From Apoda limacodes (taxonomy: Eukaryota; Arthropoda; Insecta; Lepidoptera; Limacodidae): a DNA stretch of 64,000 nucleotides. The position numbers were made by a program, and so were the translations under genes. Below are positions 1 to 12,400 of the stretch, piece by piece (position 1 is the first letter of the stretch; every line of letters starts with the position of its first letter). The DNA is taken from the NCBI GenBank assembly GCA_946406115.1, contig OX291560.1:8867158-8931157 (forward strand), given 5' to 3'. The notes under the pieces were generated by a model. The model saw nothing but the letters and a program-made list of their open reading frames with translations. It did no database searches and was not told where the DNA came from.

Positions 1-317
1 GAATTGTACCATTAGAAGCAATGTATTTTAACAAACCTGTAATAGCAGTCAACAGTGGAGGACCTACTGAAACTATAGTAAATGAAGTTACCGGATTCTT
101 ATGTGAACCAAACAGTGAATCATTTTCAAATGCAATGCGTAAACTCATTTTAAGTCCAGAACTTGGTGAAAGATTAGGTGAAGCTGGCCGAAAAAGGTTT
201 GATACCAAATTTTCATTTGATGCCTTTACTGAACAGTTAGATGGTATATTGACCAGGGAAAGGCAAATTATTTCTGAGGTACGAGCTATAGATTATGAAC
301 AGAAAAAGAGGAAATAA
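1..317 (+). CDS. ALG2: ALG2, alpha-1,3/1,6-mannosyltransferase, C-terminal exon (partial)
   Basis: This is the last coding exon of the GT4-family mannosyltransferase that adds the second and third mannose to the dolichol-linked oligosaccharide on the cytosolic face of the ER. The frame opens at base 3 and runs 104 codons to TAA at 315-317; earlier exons lie left of the window. Visible family hallmarks are IVPLEAM near the start (it carries the second Glu of the EX7E donor-binding motif), then NSGGPTETI and GFLCEP, then a C-terminal helical region with FDAFTEQL. The protein ends in a basic EQKKRK tail, as suits a peripheral or membrane-anchored ER enzyme. The stop is followed by AT-rich DNA with AATAAA at 533 and 559. 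The gene converges on ASCC3. The identification follows from the close match of the whole exon to known ALG2 C-termini. Confidence 0.93.
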   Translation, partial: IVPLEAMYFNKPVIAVNSGGPTETIVNEVTGFLCEPNSESFSNAMRKLILSPELGERLGEAGRKRFDTKFSFDAFTEQLDGILTRERQIISEVRAIDYEQKKRK

Positions 318-838
318 CAGAATGAAGACACTCCAACAATGTATGACATTGTCTGAGAGTGTATCAACCAAAGCTTCATTAAATTGTTACTCAATTTATG
401 TTTTATTATCTCATTTGCATACTTTCTATAAGGGCTGAAGTAATAAAGGACATTGGTGATTCAAGGTTCATTGTTCAAGATTTCAAGTATTAAACTTTGA
501 CCTTTGAAATGATTATTTAAATCATTTACTGTAATAAATTCCATACTATATTATTTCAAATAAATTACATGCAGGTAACAAGGCTCCTAAGCCAAGTTGA
601 GAATTTGAATATTCGATAAGTTGAATGTTTTTTTTTTCTAAAAAAATCTAGAAAAGAAACCTCTATGGACACTAGCTCATTTTTAGACTTTTGTTTTATT
701 TATGGCAACAAAACGCACTTCAGGCACTCTGATATTAGTTTTTACTATTACCTATATGATTTTGACCTGAATTTCTGCTATAGACGGTTAGTTAGTTGCA
801 CACAACTAGGATGTTTAATAAACAAGCAATGTATAATA
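318..838. other. ALG2 3' UTR and AT-rich spacer
   Basis: No coding frame or repeat is recognisable. The first ~260 bases probably form the ALG2 3' UTR up to the AATAAA signals. Confidence 0.5.
559..564 (+). promoter_or_regulatory. Candidate poly(A) signal of ALG2
   Basis: AATAAA lies about 240 bases after the ALG2 stop; a second AATAAA is at 533-538. Either would give a short 3' UTR. The choice is inference without transcript data. Confidence 0.5.
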
Positions 839-1824
839 TAGTAAAACCTCAAATATCTGAATTAATTGGGACCTAGACTAGTTCGGATAGTTAGAATCTG
901 GGTTTTTGGGACAAGATCAAACTAAAACAACACCTTTTTACATTAAAACAGTACATACAGTATATTAAAATTACATATAATGAAAAAGAAACAAATCAGC
1001 TTTCACGTTTCTATCTGGGATGTAAGAAATAGGTACGTACATGACTGTATAGTCAAAGCTCCTTATTCACATTTTCATTATTGGCGGGTGAAAAATGCAA
1101 TCCGGAAACAGAAAAGGATTTGGTGTCTTTAATTAACGTATTGGCATCTTTTGAGTATGTTCTGTTGGTACGTGCCAAGGCGTCTTTTATAGAAGATAGA
1201 ACAAGTGACATATAGGAGTTGTTTGATTAGCTGGATGACTTGACCGAAACCGACTTAGAGGAAATGTTAACTCCACATTCCACTGAACTTTCAACGAGCA
1301 CTGAGAAGGTGACCTTAAACTTGAAAAAACCAAGTGAAGGTATGGCAAATGAACTTTGTGATTTCGTCATTAATCCATAGAGCAGAGCCATTTATTTTTG
1401 AACAGCAAATTATTGCTACATCCTAATATCAATCTGAATTATAAGATCTTTTAAAAGCGGCAAAACAACCAAAAGTCTTTTTTTTAAACCCTTGCCTAAA
1501 GCTGATAATAACGATTAATTTTAATTGTGAATGTCTCAATAAATTGATTTATTTTGGAACCTAAGAACGTATCCCCTGTGATTCCATACTAATTGCCATC
1601 CCATATCCACGGATTCTGTATTCGCGGCATATTTATGGAACATATTCATCGCAAATAAGGAGTTTTTACTGTACTTTAGAATTGCATGTAGATAAGGGGA
1701 CTAACAACGTTTAATGTAACAAAACGCGTTTCAACATGCCTATGCGCAGCGGCAGCGAGCAGCAAATTAAATTGACGCCTACGTTCAGATAAACTAAGTC
1801 AGTGTTCGGATAATCGAGGTTCTG
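839..1824. mobile_element. Dead Tigger/pogo-like DNA transposon
   Basis: The right end (1793-1824) read in reverse is CAGAACCTCGATTATCCGAA, and the left end (839-895) is a decayed version (AAAACCTCAAATATCTGAA, then GTTCGGATAGTTAGAA). These resemble the inverted ends of Tigger elements, and TA flanks both sides. Inside, plus-strand scraps of a transposase C-terminus remain, for example LDDLTETDLEEML near 1230 and LLKAAKQPKVFF near 1450, in different frames with stops between them. The DDE core is not recognisable. The copy is internally deleted and inactive. Confidence 0.6.
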
Positions 1825-2868
1825 TAAATTGTTCTAAGAATGGATTTCTATTTATTTGGATTAATCCTTAGGTTACTAATTGCCATGAAAAAATAAATCG
1901 GATGTACTTATTCCTACCCTCAATATAGATTTAGTGAAAGGAAGGGTTCCTTTAAATAACCAAAGATAATGATTGAAATTGTTGATGTGGACAGTTTTTT
2001 AGATTTTCTTACCTTCACTGGAGAACATATCAAAAGTGACAAAGTGATTAAGAAAACAGTTAATGTTCCAGAAATATGTTTTTATTTACATAAAAATGTT
2101 ATTAAAATTGAGCTTTGAGCTAGTGCTATGGCTGGGATTGTTTGTTTTTAGACTCACTGTGTAGACTGAATACATAGTTTGTATTTTAAAAAAAACTGCA
2201 TTTAACAATATTTTTTTATAGCTATTTAGGTATATCATTAGCTATTCCTAAGAAACATATAATTTATGATGACATTACAAGAAATATAAATAAATAATCA
2301 CTATGTCAATATCACAGCCAAAAAAATAATTTCATTCAGCTGGCAATCAAAGTTGCCTAGCCCATTTGATAACCCTATATTGTCACATATGGCAAATCGG
2401 GTGCTGTGCAGCCAGTCAAACATTTAATTGGGGGTAATGACTTCTCAACATTGTCAGATTTATCCAAGGTGATGTCTGACTGTATGAGTGGAATTATTGT
2501 TTCAGCTGTGGTGATATGTGAGTTGACTATATAATGAAGCAATAAACATAACAAACTTTACTTTTAAAGAAGTTTTTACTGTCAGTATTGTAATGCAATA
2601 TTTGTTTTGTTGTGATAATATCTGTACCGGGGTGTAGGTATAACAATAGTAGTGTAGTCAATTTACACTGCATTGCACATTTATAAAAATGTTTCTTCTT
2701 AATTTCAGGACTATTAAAATTTGAGAAGGATTACCATTAAAAAGTAAATTTAATACCACTGCCCTGAAAAGAATGTGTGGTATGTCAACATACTCATACT
2801 TGGTAATTAAGAAAGTAATGCCTGTTATTGTTATTGTATATATGTATGTATTTACAAAAAGTATATTA
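1825..2868. other. AT-rich intergenic DNA
   Basis: I see no gene or clear repeat here, only short A/T runs. Confidence 0.5.
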
Positions 2869-2935
2869 AAGTATTTGTACCCATTGTCTGGTATCAATAT
2901 TACAAGCCTTGATTACTTTAGGGCAGTGCTGTGAT
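2869..2935 (+). repeat. SINE family A, 3' fragment
   Basis: A decayed match to the 3' half of the tRNA-derived SINE seen in full at 58.5 kb (GTATCCGTTGTCTGGTATCC and AGCTTTGCTTACTTT blocks). The tRNA-like head is missing. Confidence 0.55.
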
Positions 2936-5671
2936 TTGACCAAAAAAATATTATTTTTATTTTTGACTAAAATGCTTAAGTATTCATCATAAACTTTGAG
3001 AATGTTTTTTTTACATAATGCAAAGGCTGTACATTGATCTGCGGTATGAATAGTAGGGGTGCTTCGCGCAATGATTTTGCACTTCAGGTTAAAAGCATGA
3101 CATTTTTTATTATTTTTCGATGTGGAGTTAGGTCGAATTCGGGACGACTTTTGTTGTTTTTGAGTTTGGGAGTTGAATTTGGAGGGGTACGCGTCCCGAT
3201 TGTTATTTTTTAATTGATCAGTTTATGCTTCTAGGGCTTGTTTGGTGTCGTTTTTGTTTAAAACGTAGAATCCATTTTTACTGCATAATAGGTATGATTC
3301 CATAAAAAAAAAGTTTTTAACAAAATAGTAAAAACCATAAAATATTTTATTAACTTAATATTTTTTTTTTTCAATCTTGATTAATATAGATTAAATATAT
3401 ACTTCTCAGATACTTGTCTTGGAGAGTTAGAGAAGAAACTTTAGGTAAATAGTGTAAGGGATCATTATTATTGTACTGTTTAGTTATTTTCTCTAGCATG
3501 CATTTATATAGCCTTTTTTATTACTGTTTATTATATCAGCATTATAACTTTATATACACTAGTTGATCCCAGCAAACCAAAGATGACTTATATGTATAAG
3601 TCATTTTTGCAGCAAACATTGTTTTGTTATAGTCCCTCTCTGACTCGAACTTGAACAGTTGAATATTGCCTTTGTTACTTGCTGATATAGGTAGCTTTCT
3701 ATAGGTGAGAATTTTTGAAATTGGTTAAGTAGGGCTTTCCCTTAGTGCACGAGCCCAACTCGCACTTGTTTAAAAATAAAATATAGTCTATGTTATAAGC
3801 TGATTATGAAGCTTTTCATAGGTGAAAGATTTTTTAAAATCGTTCAGTAGTTTTTGCTTTATCACAAACAATTTAATCAAAGTAAATGCTAAAATAAGAA
3901 GTGGTATAGGTGGACATAATAGCTGTACTGCCCCTGCGCTATATGGCTCACTGTTCCAAAATCAATGTATTGAGCTATGTTTATACTAGAGGAGACGCTA
4001 TAAACAAAATACTAGTTACTAAATCACGTGCAATACACGGAAAGGCTAGTAACTAAGTGAACTGCAGCCCATACACGACAATTTTTGAACTGTGTCTTCT
4101 CTAATATGTAGTGCATAATAGTTGAATGTAAATAGCAATTATTTTTTGTAGTTTTTATATAAGCTATGGTTTAATATCAGTCGGTATATGCATCTTATCT
4201 GTTGTGTGCATGCATATATATGTAGATGTTTCTAATTCTTCCGCTTCTGTGTGTTATTGTGACTGCATAGTATATAATGCTCACATAACATGGTATTTAG
4301 TTCAGTGTTTATTATGGCATGTGACAAAACCTCATTGAATAGATGGTAGGTACATTGATGTTTTTGCTTATTGGTGTAGAAAAAATGATTAAAGAGAGCA
4401 ATTACGAGAATGTACAGGTTGTTATCGGTAAAAAACAATAACTAGGGGATTTTTGAGGGTAAATTACTTGTAAGTGGCAATATTATTTGTAAACTTAATT
4501 TTCAACTGAAATTCTGAATAAACAGGGAATTGTAGAAATCTAAAATTTTTAAAAAAAATTGTAGATATAGAAAGTTAATTTTTTTGATGCAACTCTAAAA
4601 AAAAATTTGTAAAATTTAGTTACAAAATATCTCTTCCAGTAAACAAAATACATACATAGTATATTTTTTTATAATATTTGTCATTATAGTTTATTCCGAT
4701 TCAGATAAGACTTTTAGAAGTTGACAGAAAATTAACTATTTCTTTATTATGTTTACGTTATGCTTTAGAGGAAATATCCTACTGTTTCCACCCAAACGAA
4801 TGTATTCCCTATTCCCTTCCTGGATTTTGGCATCCAAGTAGTTATGATTATTTAATGTTTTTAGTTAATGTTACTATTCCTGTATGTTTTGCTTTTTTTG
4901 ATTGGTCGTAACTATGTAAAATCAGCCCGAGCTACACTTGTCCCTATCGCACATCGGTATCTTGACCTAGATACTTGCGTGACAGCAAAAAGATCCGTGA
5001 ATTACACTTTTTGTTATGAGTTTTTTTTAAAATAACAAAACATAAGTGCTTGCGGTTTTTGGTATCATGAGGTCCTGTCTGATAAATATAAATTATTTTA
5101 TATTTTTTTTTATGTTGCTTCATACTAGGAATTCCGGCACCTTCGCAAAAACATTAAAAAGCAATTGCTTATCAGAAGCTCACGAAACCTAAAATAGCGA
5201 ACTCTTAATATTTTGTGTTTTTTCTCTAATCGAAATGTAAAGTAAAATTTAGGTAATTTCGGAGAATATGGCACAATTATTTATGTATGTAAACAATTTG
5301 CGGCTTTAACTCTTAAATCTTAGATTTTTAGTGTGTTGATTAATATTAAACCGCGAATAATAAAATCTACTAAAATCTGAGCTTAATTATTTTGTTGTTT
5401 TAGAATATATGTTTTAACCGCTAATTACTACAAATGCAAGCCTACTGACGAACCTAATTGCTGATAAATTTACGATTTTTTTACTTCTTTTTTTAATCTA
5501 TAAATATAGAAAATATATTTTTTACTTCGTTTGTTTATGAGTATCTATCTAATGCTAAATTGTTTTGGCTCACATTATGCAGGGGTGCATTGCAACTTGC
5601 GATACGGTCTGTTGGTGTTGGTTTTCATACTGAATGTACCTACTGTGTACCTATGTATAGGTATTCACCTA
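2936..5671. other. AT-rich intergenic DNA with weak repeats
   Basis: There is no gene. Two related fragments, around 3665-3730 and 3785-3870 (both with CTTTTCATAGGTGA-type and TTCAGTAG-type blocks), look like remnants of a common moth repeat. Near 3750 a reversed GCGAGTTGGGCTCG block resembles the end of the repeat at 7667. Confidence 0.35.
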
Positions 5672-6007
5672 AGGGGCTGATCACAGCTAACTAGCGATGC
5701 CATCTCATATTTTGAATTTTCTATTTGTACAAAACGTATTTTAAAAATGTTTATATCAAAAAAAGTAGTGGTCAGCAATTTTTAGAACATCATGTTTTTT
5801 TTGTAGAATCTACTGTAAGTTGTAGATAGTATCTCAGCTAACAACGGGTGTTTTTAGAAGAAATCCTATCTATAACTCATAAATATATTCTAAAACGAAA
5901 AAAGAAACTAGGTTGAATTTCTTGATTATTAACGTTTTCAAAAAATAAAGTGTTTTGTATGAAAAGAACATTTAAATGGTAGCGCAAGTTAGGTCTGGTC
6001 AGCCCCT
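5672..6007. mobile_element. MITE with AGGGGCTG ends and TA duplication
   Basis: The left end AGGGGCTGATCACAGCTAAC (from 5672) pairs with the right end AGGGGCTGACCAGACCTAAC (read in reverse from 6007). TA flanks both sides. At 336 bp without coding content it fits a non-autonomous Tc1/mariner-type element; the family is unknown. Confidence 0.6.
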
Positions 6008-6239
6008 TAATTGAGTTCTTTTTGGCTTAAATTCTATTTTATCGTAGCAATTTACCATTATGCACTTAGACTTAGCATAATCTGGGAGCTTAAGTCATAA
6101 TTATATTTTGATCTGTAATTGTATAATAGGTATACGTTATCACTGTGTTGTAATCTAAACAATGTAAATAATATATATTATTTGATGTGCATTTTTTTTA
6201 TATTCTAATAATAGAAAATAAATGATGTTATTTTGTATT

Positions 6240-6245
6240 TTTATT
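6240..6245 (-). promoter_or_regulatory. Candidate poly(A) signal of ASCC3
   Basis: Minus-strand AATAAA about 95 bases past the ASCC3 stop. Another AATAAA overlaps the stop codon itself (6339-6344) and is probably too close to be the main signal. Confidence 0.45.
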
Positions 6246-6340
6246 TGAAAATGGCATTTTGTTTAAATAAACCTCTACTTATCAACAAAATGAGTTATTA
6301 TTTTGCAAGAAAAATAACAGATTAAAATAAATAGATAGAT

Positions 6341-6486
6341 TTATTCTATAATTTGCTTATCTACATCATATACTTTTTGCACTCGTTCCTGTGGCAGTGG
6401 ATCCATGAGCTCAAATTGCAAGTCAAACTGCTGGTCAAGTCCCATGTAACTATCACTCATTACATATAACGTGTATATGATTCGCC
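6341..6486 (-). CDS. ASCC3: ASCC3 exon v33, terminal (residues 1770-1817 plus stop)
   Basis: [20 protein letters not shown] followed by a short variable tail and TAA at 6341-6343. The YxMSDxYxGLDQQ signature matches the end of ASCC3 orthologues. Confidence 0.95.
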
Positions 6487-9400
6487 CTGAAAGAAAAACA
6501 AAATAAATAAATATTTTTAGACATTACACACAGCGCTATCTAGCCCCAAACTTGGGAGTTACTTTAAATCCCGTCACATAATAATTGAAGACATAACGTA
6601 TCATATGGAGCCCCCCCCCCCCCTATGCAATCTAAAAAACAATAGGCAATTAATATATAACCTGAATTTTTTTTTTTTTAAATTAAACTATCTTGTTTAT
6701 TAAGTGTTTTAATACAAAACATGTATTTATTAGTTAAGTTACAATAATATGTTTCGTTTGTGATTTTACAAAGGGTACCTATTGGAAATACGCAATAAAA
6801 CAGTATTGTAATTAGTTTGTAAAGCTAGTTGTAGTTAATTTACTTGACGATTCGAAAGTGTTCTTAAAAACCCATTTGAATTAAAAGATTTTAAATTAAA
6901 TTTGAATTGCCGATAAAACTAAAAACTTTCGAAAATATATAAGGGCTCTTAAAACTAGGTACATAGAATGAGAGAAGGCTGCTTACTATACTTACCTCTA
7001 AATGAGGGAGTGCAGAAAGTAAGTTGCGAATTCCCTTTCGCTGGAACTCTCTTGAGCGCGTGAAGTTCTCTGTTGTCCACTGAGCCTAGAACTAGGAACC
7101 AGCCCTCGTTCTTACCGCGTGGGAACCTCGGGCAAATCACGTTGTTAGGGTTCCCACCGCGACGTTGCATTTCTATCACTAACGTGTATTCCTGTTGGTT
7201 GTATTGAAAATAAATGTACCTGTTCATCTGTACTCCAAGTTTTTTTTTTAAAATAATATCCATACTAATATTATTAACTTTAACTTTAACTTAAACTTAT
7301 TTACGCTTAAACAGCTGAACCGATGATTCAGATGAAATTTGGCATGAAGAAAGATTGAGTCCCGAGTAAGGACATATAATAGTTTTTTCCAAAAATATAA
7401 ACGAAACATAACTTTATTAGTATAATTAAGGAGTTGACGATAAATATATTAAGGGCAAATGGAGCCGCTGTCAAAAGCCAGTTTTTTTATATACTACATA
7501 CCACTAGGGTGGCAAACAAGCTTACGGTGATGTTACGAGGTTTCACGCGTTGACGACGCTTTTTACATATGCAGTCATAACAGTAGACCAACTTCAAAAA
7601 CTATATATACCAATTATTTTATAATGTTAAAAAAAAGAAGAAACCTAAGTAAATCTAATAGGATATAAAAAACCGGCCAAGTGCGAGTCGGGCTCGCGCG
7701 CGAAGTATTCTGTACCATTATCTATAAAAACAACAATTAAAACACGCTTGTTGTATGGGAGCCCTCCTTAAATGTTTGTTTTAGTTTATTTATTTTTAAA
7801 GTGATTATATAACTAAATATTCTGTGAATATTTTAAGCGTCTACCTGTTGCCGTTATTAATATCGAGCAAAAAATGACGTTTGTTGTATGGGAGCCCCCT
7901 TAAATATTTATTTTATTCTATTTTTTAGTATTTGTTGTTATAGCGGCAACAGAAATATATCTTCTGTAAAAGTTTCAATTGTCTAAGTATCACGGTTCGT
8001 GAGATACAGCCTGGTGACAGACGGACAGCGAAGTCTAAGTAATAGGGTTCCGCTAATTACCCTTTGGGTACGGAACACTAAAATCATAGGAGCGCTATTT
8101 ATGCCAACTAACGCGCAAATGGTTATTTTTGTTTTCCTCGTCATACAAAACGTTTATAATTAAGCCTAAAAGCGGCTACATTCAGCAGAAATGCTATCTA
8201 AAACTTAGATAAAATATAGGAACTCTTTGCTTTTTAAAGTTAAGAGACGACAGACATATTATAATGAATTAAATAATGCCCTTTCTAAAATTGTAAATTG
8301 GTTTAACGCTAATAATTTGTTACTTAATGAAAATAAAACAAAATGTGTTAAATTTACATTACCAAATGTTAGTCAGAGACAGACATGTATTAATATTGAT
8401 TCTTTCTTGTCTTTCTTGGCATAAAGCTGGACTCCAAACTTCAATGGGGTCCTCATATTCATAACCTAGCCAAAAAACTTAGCTCTGCTGTGTATGCGAT
8501 CAAGAAAATAAGGCAATTGACCGATGTCGACACTGCAAAAATAGTATATTTTAGCTATTTCCATAGTTTAATGACATATGGTATCCTATTGTGGGGTAGC
8601 GCTGCTGATGTAAATACAATATTTTTGTTACAAAAAAGGGCAATTCGTGCTATTTATAAATTGGGATCTAGGATATCTTTGAGGGATAGGTTTAGGGAAG
8701 TAAAAATTTTAACTTTAGTGTCGCAGTACATATATGAAAATCTTTTATATGTACATAAAAATATCAATAGTTTCAGCAAGAAAAGTGACGTTCACAAAGT
8801 AAATACTAGAAGTAAAAATAAGCTTTTGGTGCATGATACACGTCTACACAAAATAAGTAACTCTTTTATGGGGCAATGTATACACTTTTACAACAAAGTT
8901 CCCAATAAAATTCAAAATCTATCAATAAGTAAATTTAAATCTTTTATCAAGCAGGTACTTTGTAAAAAGGCATACTACAATATTTCAGACTATGTAAATG
9001 ATAAAAATCCTTGGGACTGATGATGCTCAATTACAGTATGCATAGGTAAACCAAATTAAAATGGAAATAACATAAAATTGTACGGCTAAATTTTTTTTAT
9101 TTAAAACATTAATTGTATTTTAGTTTATTTGTATTATTGATAGTGTTTTTAAAAGAGTAACAATCGAGTTTCTTGCCGGATTCTTCTCGGTAGAAATCAA
9201 CAACATTGTGAACCGGCGGGGAGGTGGGAGGGTTCAAAAAATAATATTTAATAACTTTGACGATTCAAAAGTGATTGTAAAATCCTTATTTGAATAAACT
9301 ATTTTGACTTTGACTTTGAACAACACAACACGAAATGTGCTTATGACAGAAATAGTTTATGAAAAACGCTTTGTACAGGAGGAAATTAAAAATATCCATT

Positions 9401-12400
9401 GGCGACGGTATTTATATTTAGTAATGTAAAATACCAGGAGCAGCGCCATCAAACCAGCCATCATACCTGTTCCGCATGAAGGGGCATCCATATATTTCTG
9501 GCAGGCGGCTGTTGTATACGCTTGTCTTGTTCCAGGTCATTTTCGAACCACAACCCACGAATGTAAATCTTTATGTCCAACGTGGGTAGGTCGCAAATAG
9601 CCTGCAAATATTTAATAGGAGACTATTGTCACAGGTTAGACATGCATTTGATAAGGTCAATCTTGTTGGCTCAATGATCTGACTGCTGAATCGAGGGGCG
9701 TCGGTTCTATTCCCGCACAAGACAAACATTTATTATTTGTGTTTGATTGAAAACACCCAGTTAGACCCAAAAAAAGTATATAAATATGTATTTCTATCCG
9801 TTGTCTAGTATCCATAGCACAAGCTTTGTTTGGTTTTTTATGCAAAGAATAATTATTTAATTCATCATTGAACATCGAAGACGTCTAGACAGAGCTATGA
9901 CAGAGTAATCGTGAGGTGTGGTGGTAGCCTATGGGATTTGGGATTAAGTGTTCCCACGAATGATACTTTTTACACTTTTGATAACGCCTGTTTTGCCACA
10001 GACACCTACCGTTCGTGTAGCTTTGAAACGTTTATTGGTTAACAAAATGTTTGGTTACAAAACTTGCAAAACGAACGGTTGACGTACATACACTACGATA
10101 AAACACACACACACACTACCATAAACAATGAATATGTATAGGCAGTTTGATAGATTAACACAAAAACTCCACCTCCAGACATGGGTCTAAAGTTTAATTT
10201 TTCGGTGGCAAAAGTGACAAAAATATCGTAAACGAACGCATGACAGTTTGTTATAGATGATACTAAAATTTTGATACCAATGCTAAACGAACGGATGACA
10301 GGTGACAAAAGTAATAAAAAAAATGGTTCTGCATCCGAAAACGATCGCGCCCAAAGTCTACACATGTGGCTGTTTATGAGCTGTCCGGCGAGTGATACGT
10401 TACGTCACGGCGCCATGAATATCTAAAAGTTTGTCGGTTTTTGTTTAACATCAAACGCATGACCGACTGTATGAATAAAATTAATGTTCAGAATTTATTA
10501 TAATGTAATGGGGATAAAAGCTTATGAAGAACCCAACATAACTATTATAGGATAAATGTATCAATATATAGTGATAAGGTAGCCGGGAGTAATATTCCGT
10601 GATAAGGTAACTGGGGGTTTCGTCCCCCCGATCGACCCGGTCGCGGTCGTACAACTATTGTTAGGCGGCCTCGGCTCGTACTAACGTCCCCAGATGACGA
10701 TCTCGCTGTCCGGATAGCGAGATTAGTCTCTACGACCTCCCCGAATAGGGCCTCCCTCCAAACACGACGCCGACGTCCCCGGGTTCGTCGGCGCCCACAA
10801 GGATACACTAGGTATCAAAGAGTGCCGGGGCGCTTCTCGCCCCCACTCAATCGCAATCGTACCCGCGTAACGGGGAACTCCCCTCCTGGCGGTGACTCAC
10901 CTTCGGGTTCGAGACTCACGCCGGTCGAAAGGACGCCCCCGAGAGCGACAACCCAAGCCGAGCCTTCCCCCGCGGGGAGCCCTTGAGCGTTGGGCGCTAT
11001 ATGGGCTGAGGCTCCTTCAGAGTCTCGCCCCAAAAGTCCGGTGAAGCAGTAATGGCTGCAACAGCCAACTGCATAGTCAGCTCAGAAAAAAAAAAAAAAA
11101 AAACTGGGGGTAATATTCGTAAAGTAGGTAAACATTATCCGATATAATTGACATGACTACGAAAGTTGCTGGTTTACATTGTCTTCGCCGCCTTTTTAGT
11201 CTAAGGCGACTTCCCATCGCTCGGCCCACTAGCGACGGGTGGAAAGCGACTCTCGCCTAAGACCCTGCATGTACCTAAGTATATATACCTTCACGATATA
11301 TATACCCCAAAAGGGGGTATCCAGTAAAACTCTTCAGTCTCTTTTCACCAACCACTTTAGTCCCAGCACGTAAGATGGTATGTAATATATTGTTTTTTAA
11401 TAAACTTATGTCGAAAAAGAGTTATGTTTTTGAGATTTGTAGAAAACCATTCAAGCGGTGGTATCAATAAGTAAAATTTACAGTTTAAAACTCGGTATAA
11501 GGAAGGTATATACGAACTGGACAAAAAACTCTAATGACTTCTTACCTTATAAATTTGCTCTATTTGATTTTCCTCAAATTCCTTTCTCATATATTTCGCT
11601 AGAAGCTCATAGTTCCTCATGCAAGCTACTTTGACTCCATTTAACAGCATACAAGGTTTGTTTGTGTCGCGGGTCATATGTGAAAACATGTACAGATGTT
11701 GCGATTCTATATGAGGCAAAGTGGTCAAGGGTGAATCGCTGGGCCATCGCGCTTGCACTACGCTTTGCATCAGGATCTGGCTGTGAAGACATACGGACAA
11801 CCAGCCGTTTTCTGCTGATGTGTCAATCATAGCCTGCCAAAAAATTAATATTAATACCTGTGTGAGTTGTATCTAAAGAGTACATTCTGACAACGCGTAA
11901 ATTTTACGAAAAATCTAAAAAAACGGAGGTAGTTGATAAAAAAAATATAGAAAAAATGGTTTAGTTATTGTTAATGCCTATAATTATTTAAACAAATTGT
12001 AAAAAAGATCTAACGATAAACGTCGCTGGAAATATGTTGTTTAATACAAAATAGTTGTGTCAAGTTTGTACGCGATCTTGCAAGAACGCATCACAAGGAC
12101 TTGAGAATTGATTCGCATCGCGCATTTTATGCGATGTTACGTCACACTTGTTGTCAAGTCAAGTGGGGGACAGTGCGTTTACAAGATAGTTTCTGTATAT
12201 ATGGTGTTAATAAACCTAAAAGCTCTTTAAATGAAGATATGCTCATTCTGAAAAAAACATCAAAACATTTTTTCATCTGTTTCCAAAGCTTTATATTTCG
12301 GATCAAAATAGTACCCATCAGCGTTCTTGGTGGTAATAAATGGATGAACCCAAAATGTCCTACTTTTTTTCTGTATCTTATTATCAATAAAAGCTGTGTG

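Noticed and set aside
10545..11033. Minus-strand coding regions of 87 and 72 codons
   Set aside because: They lie antisense inside a GC-rich retroelement with poly(A) tail; GC-rich DNA is poor in stop codons.
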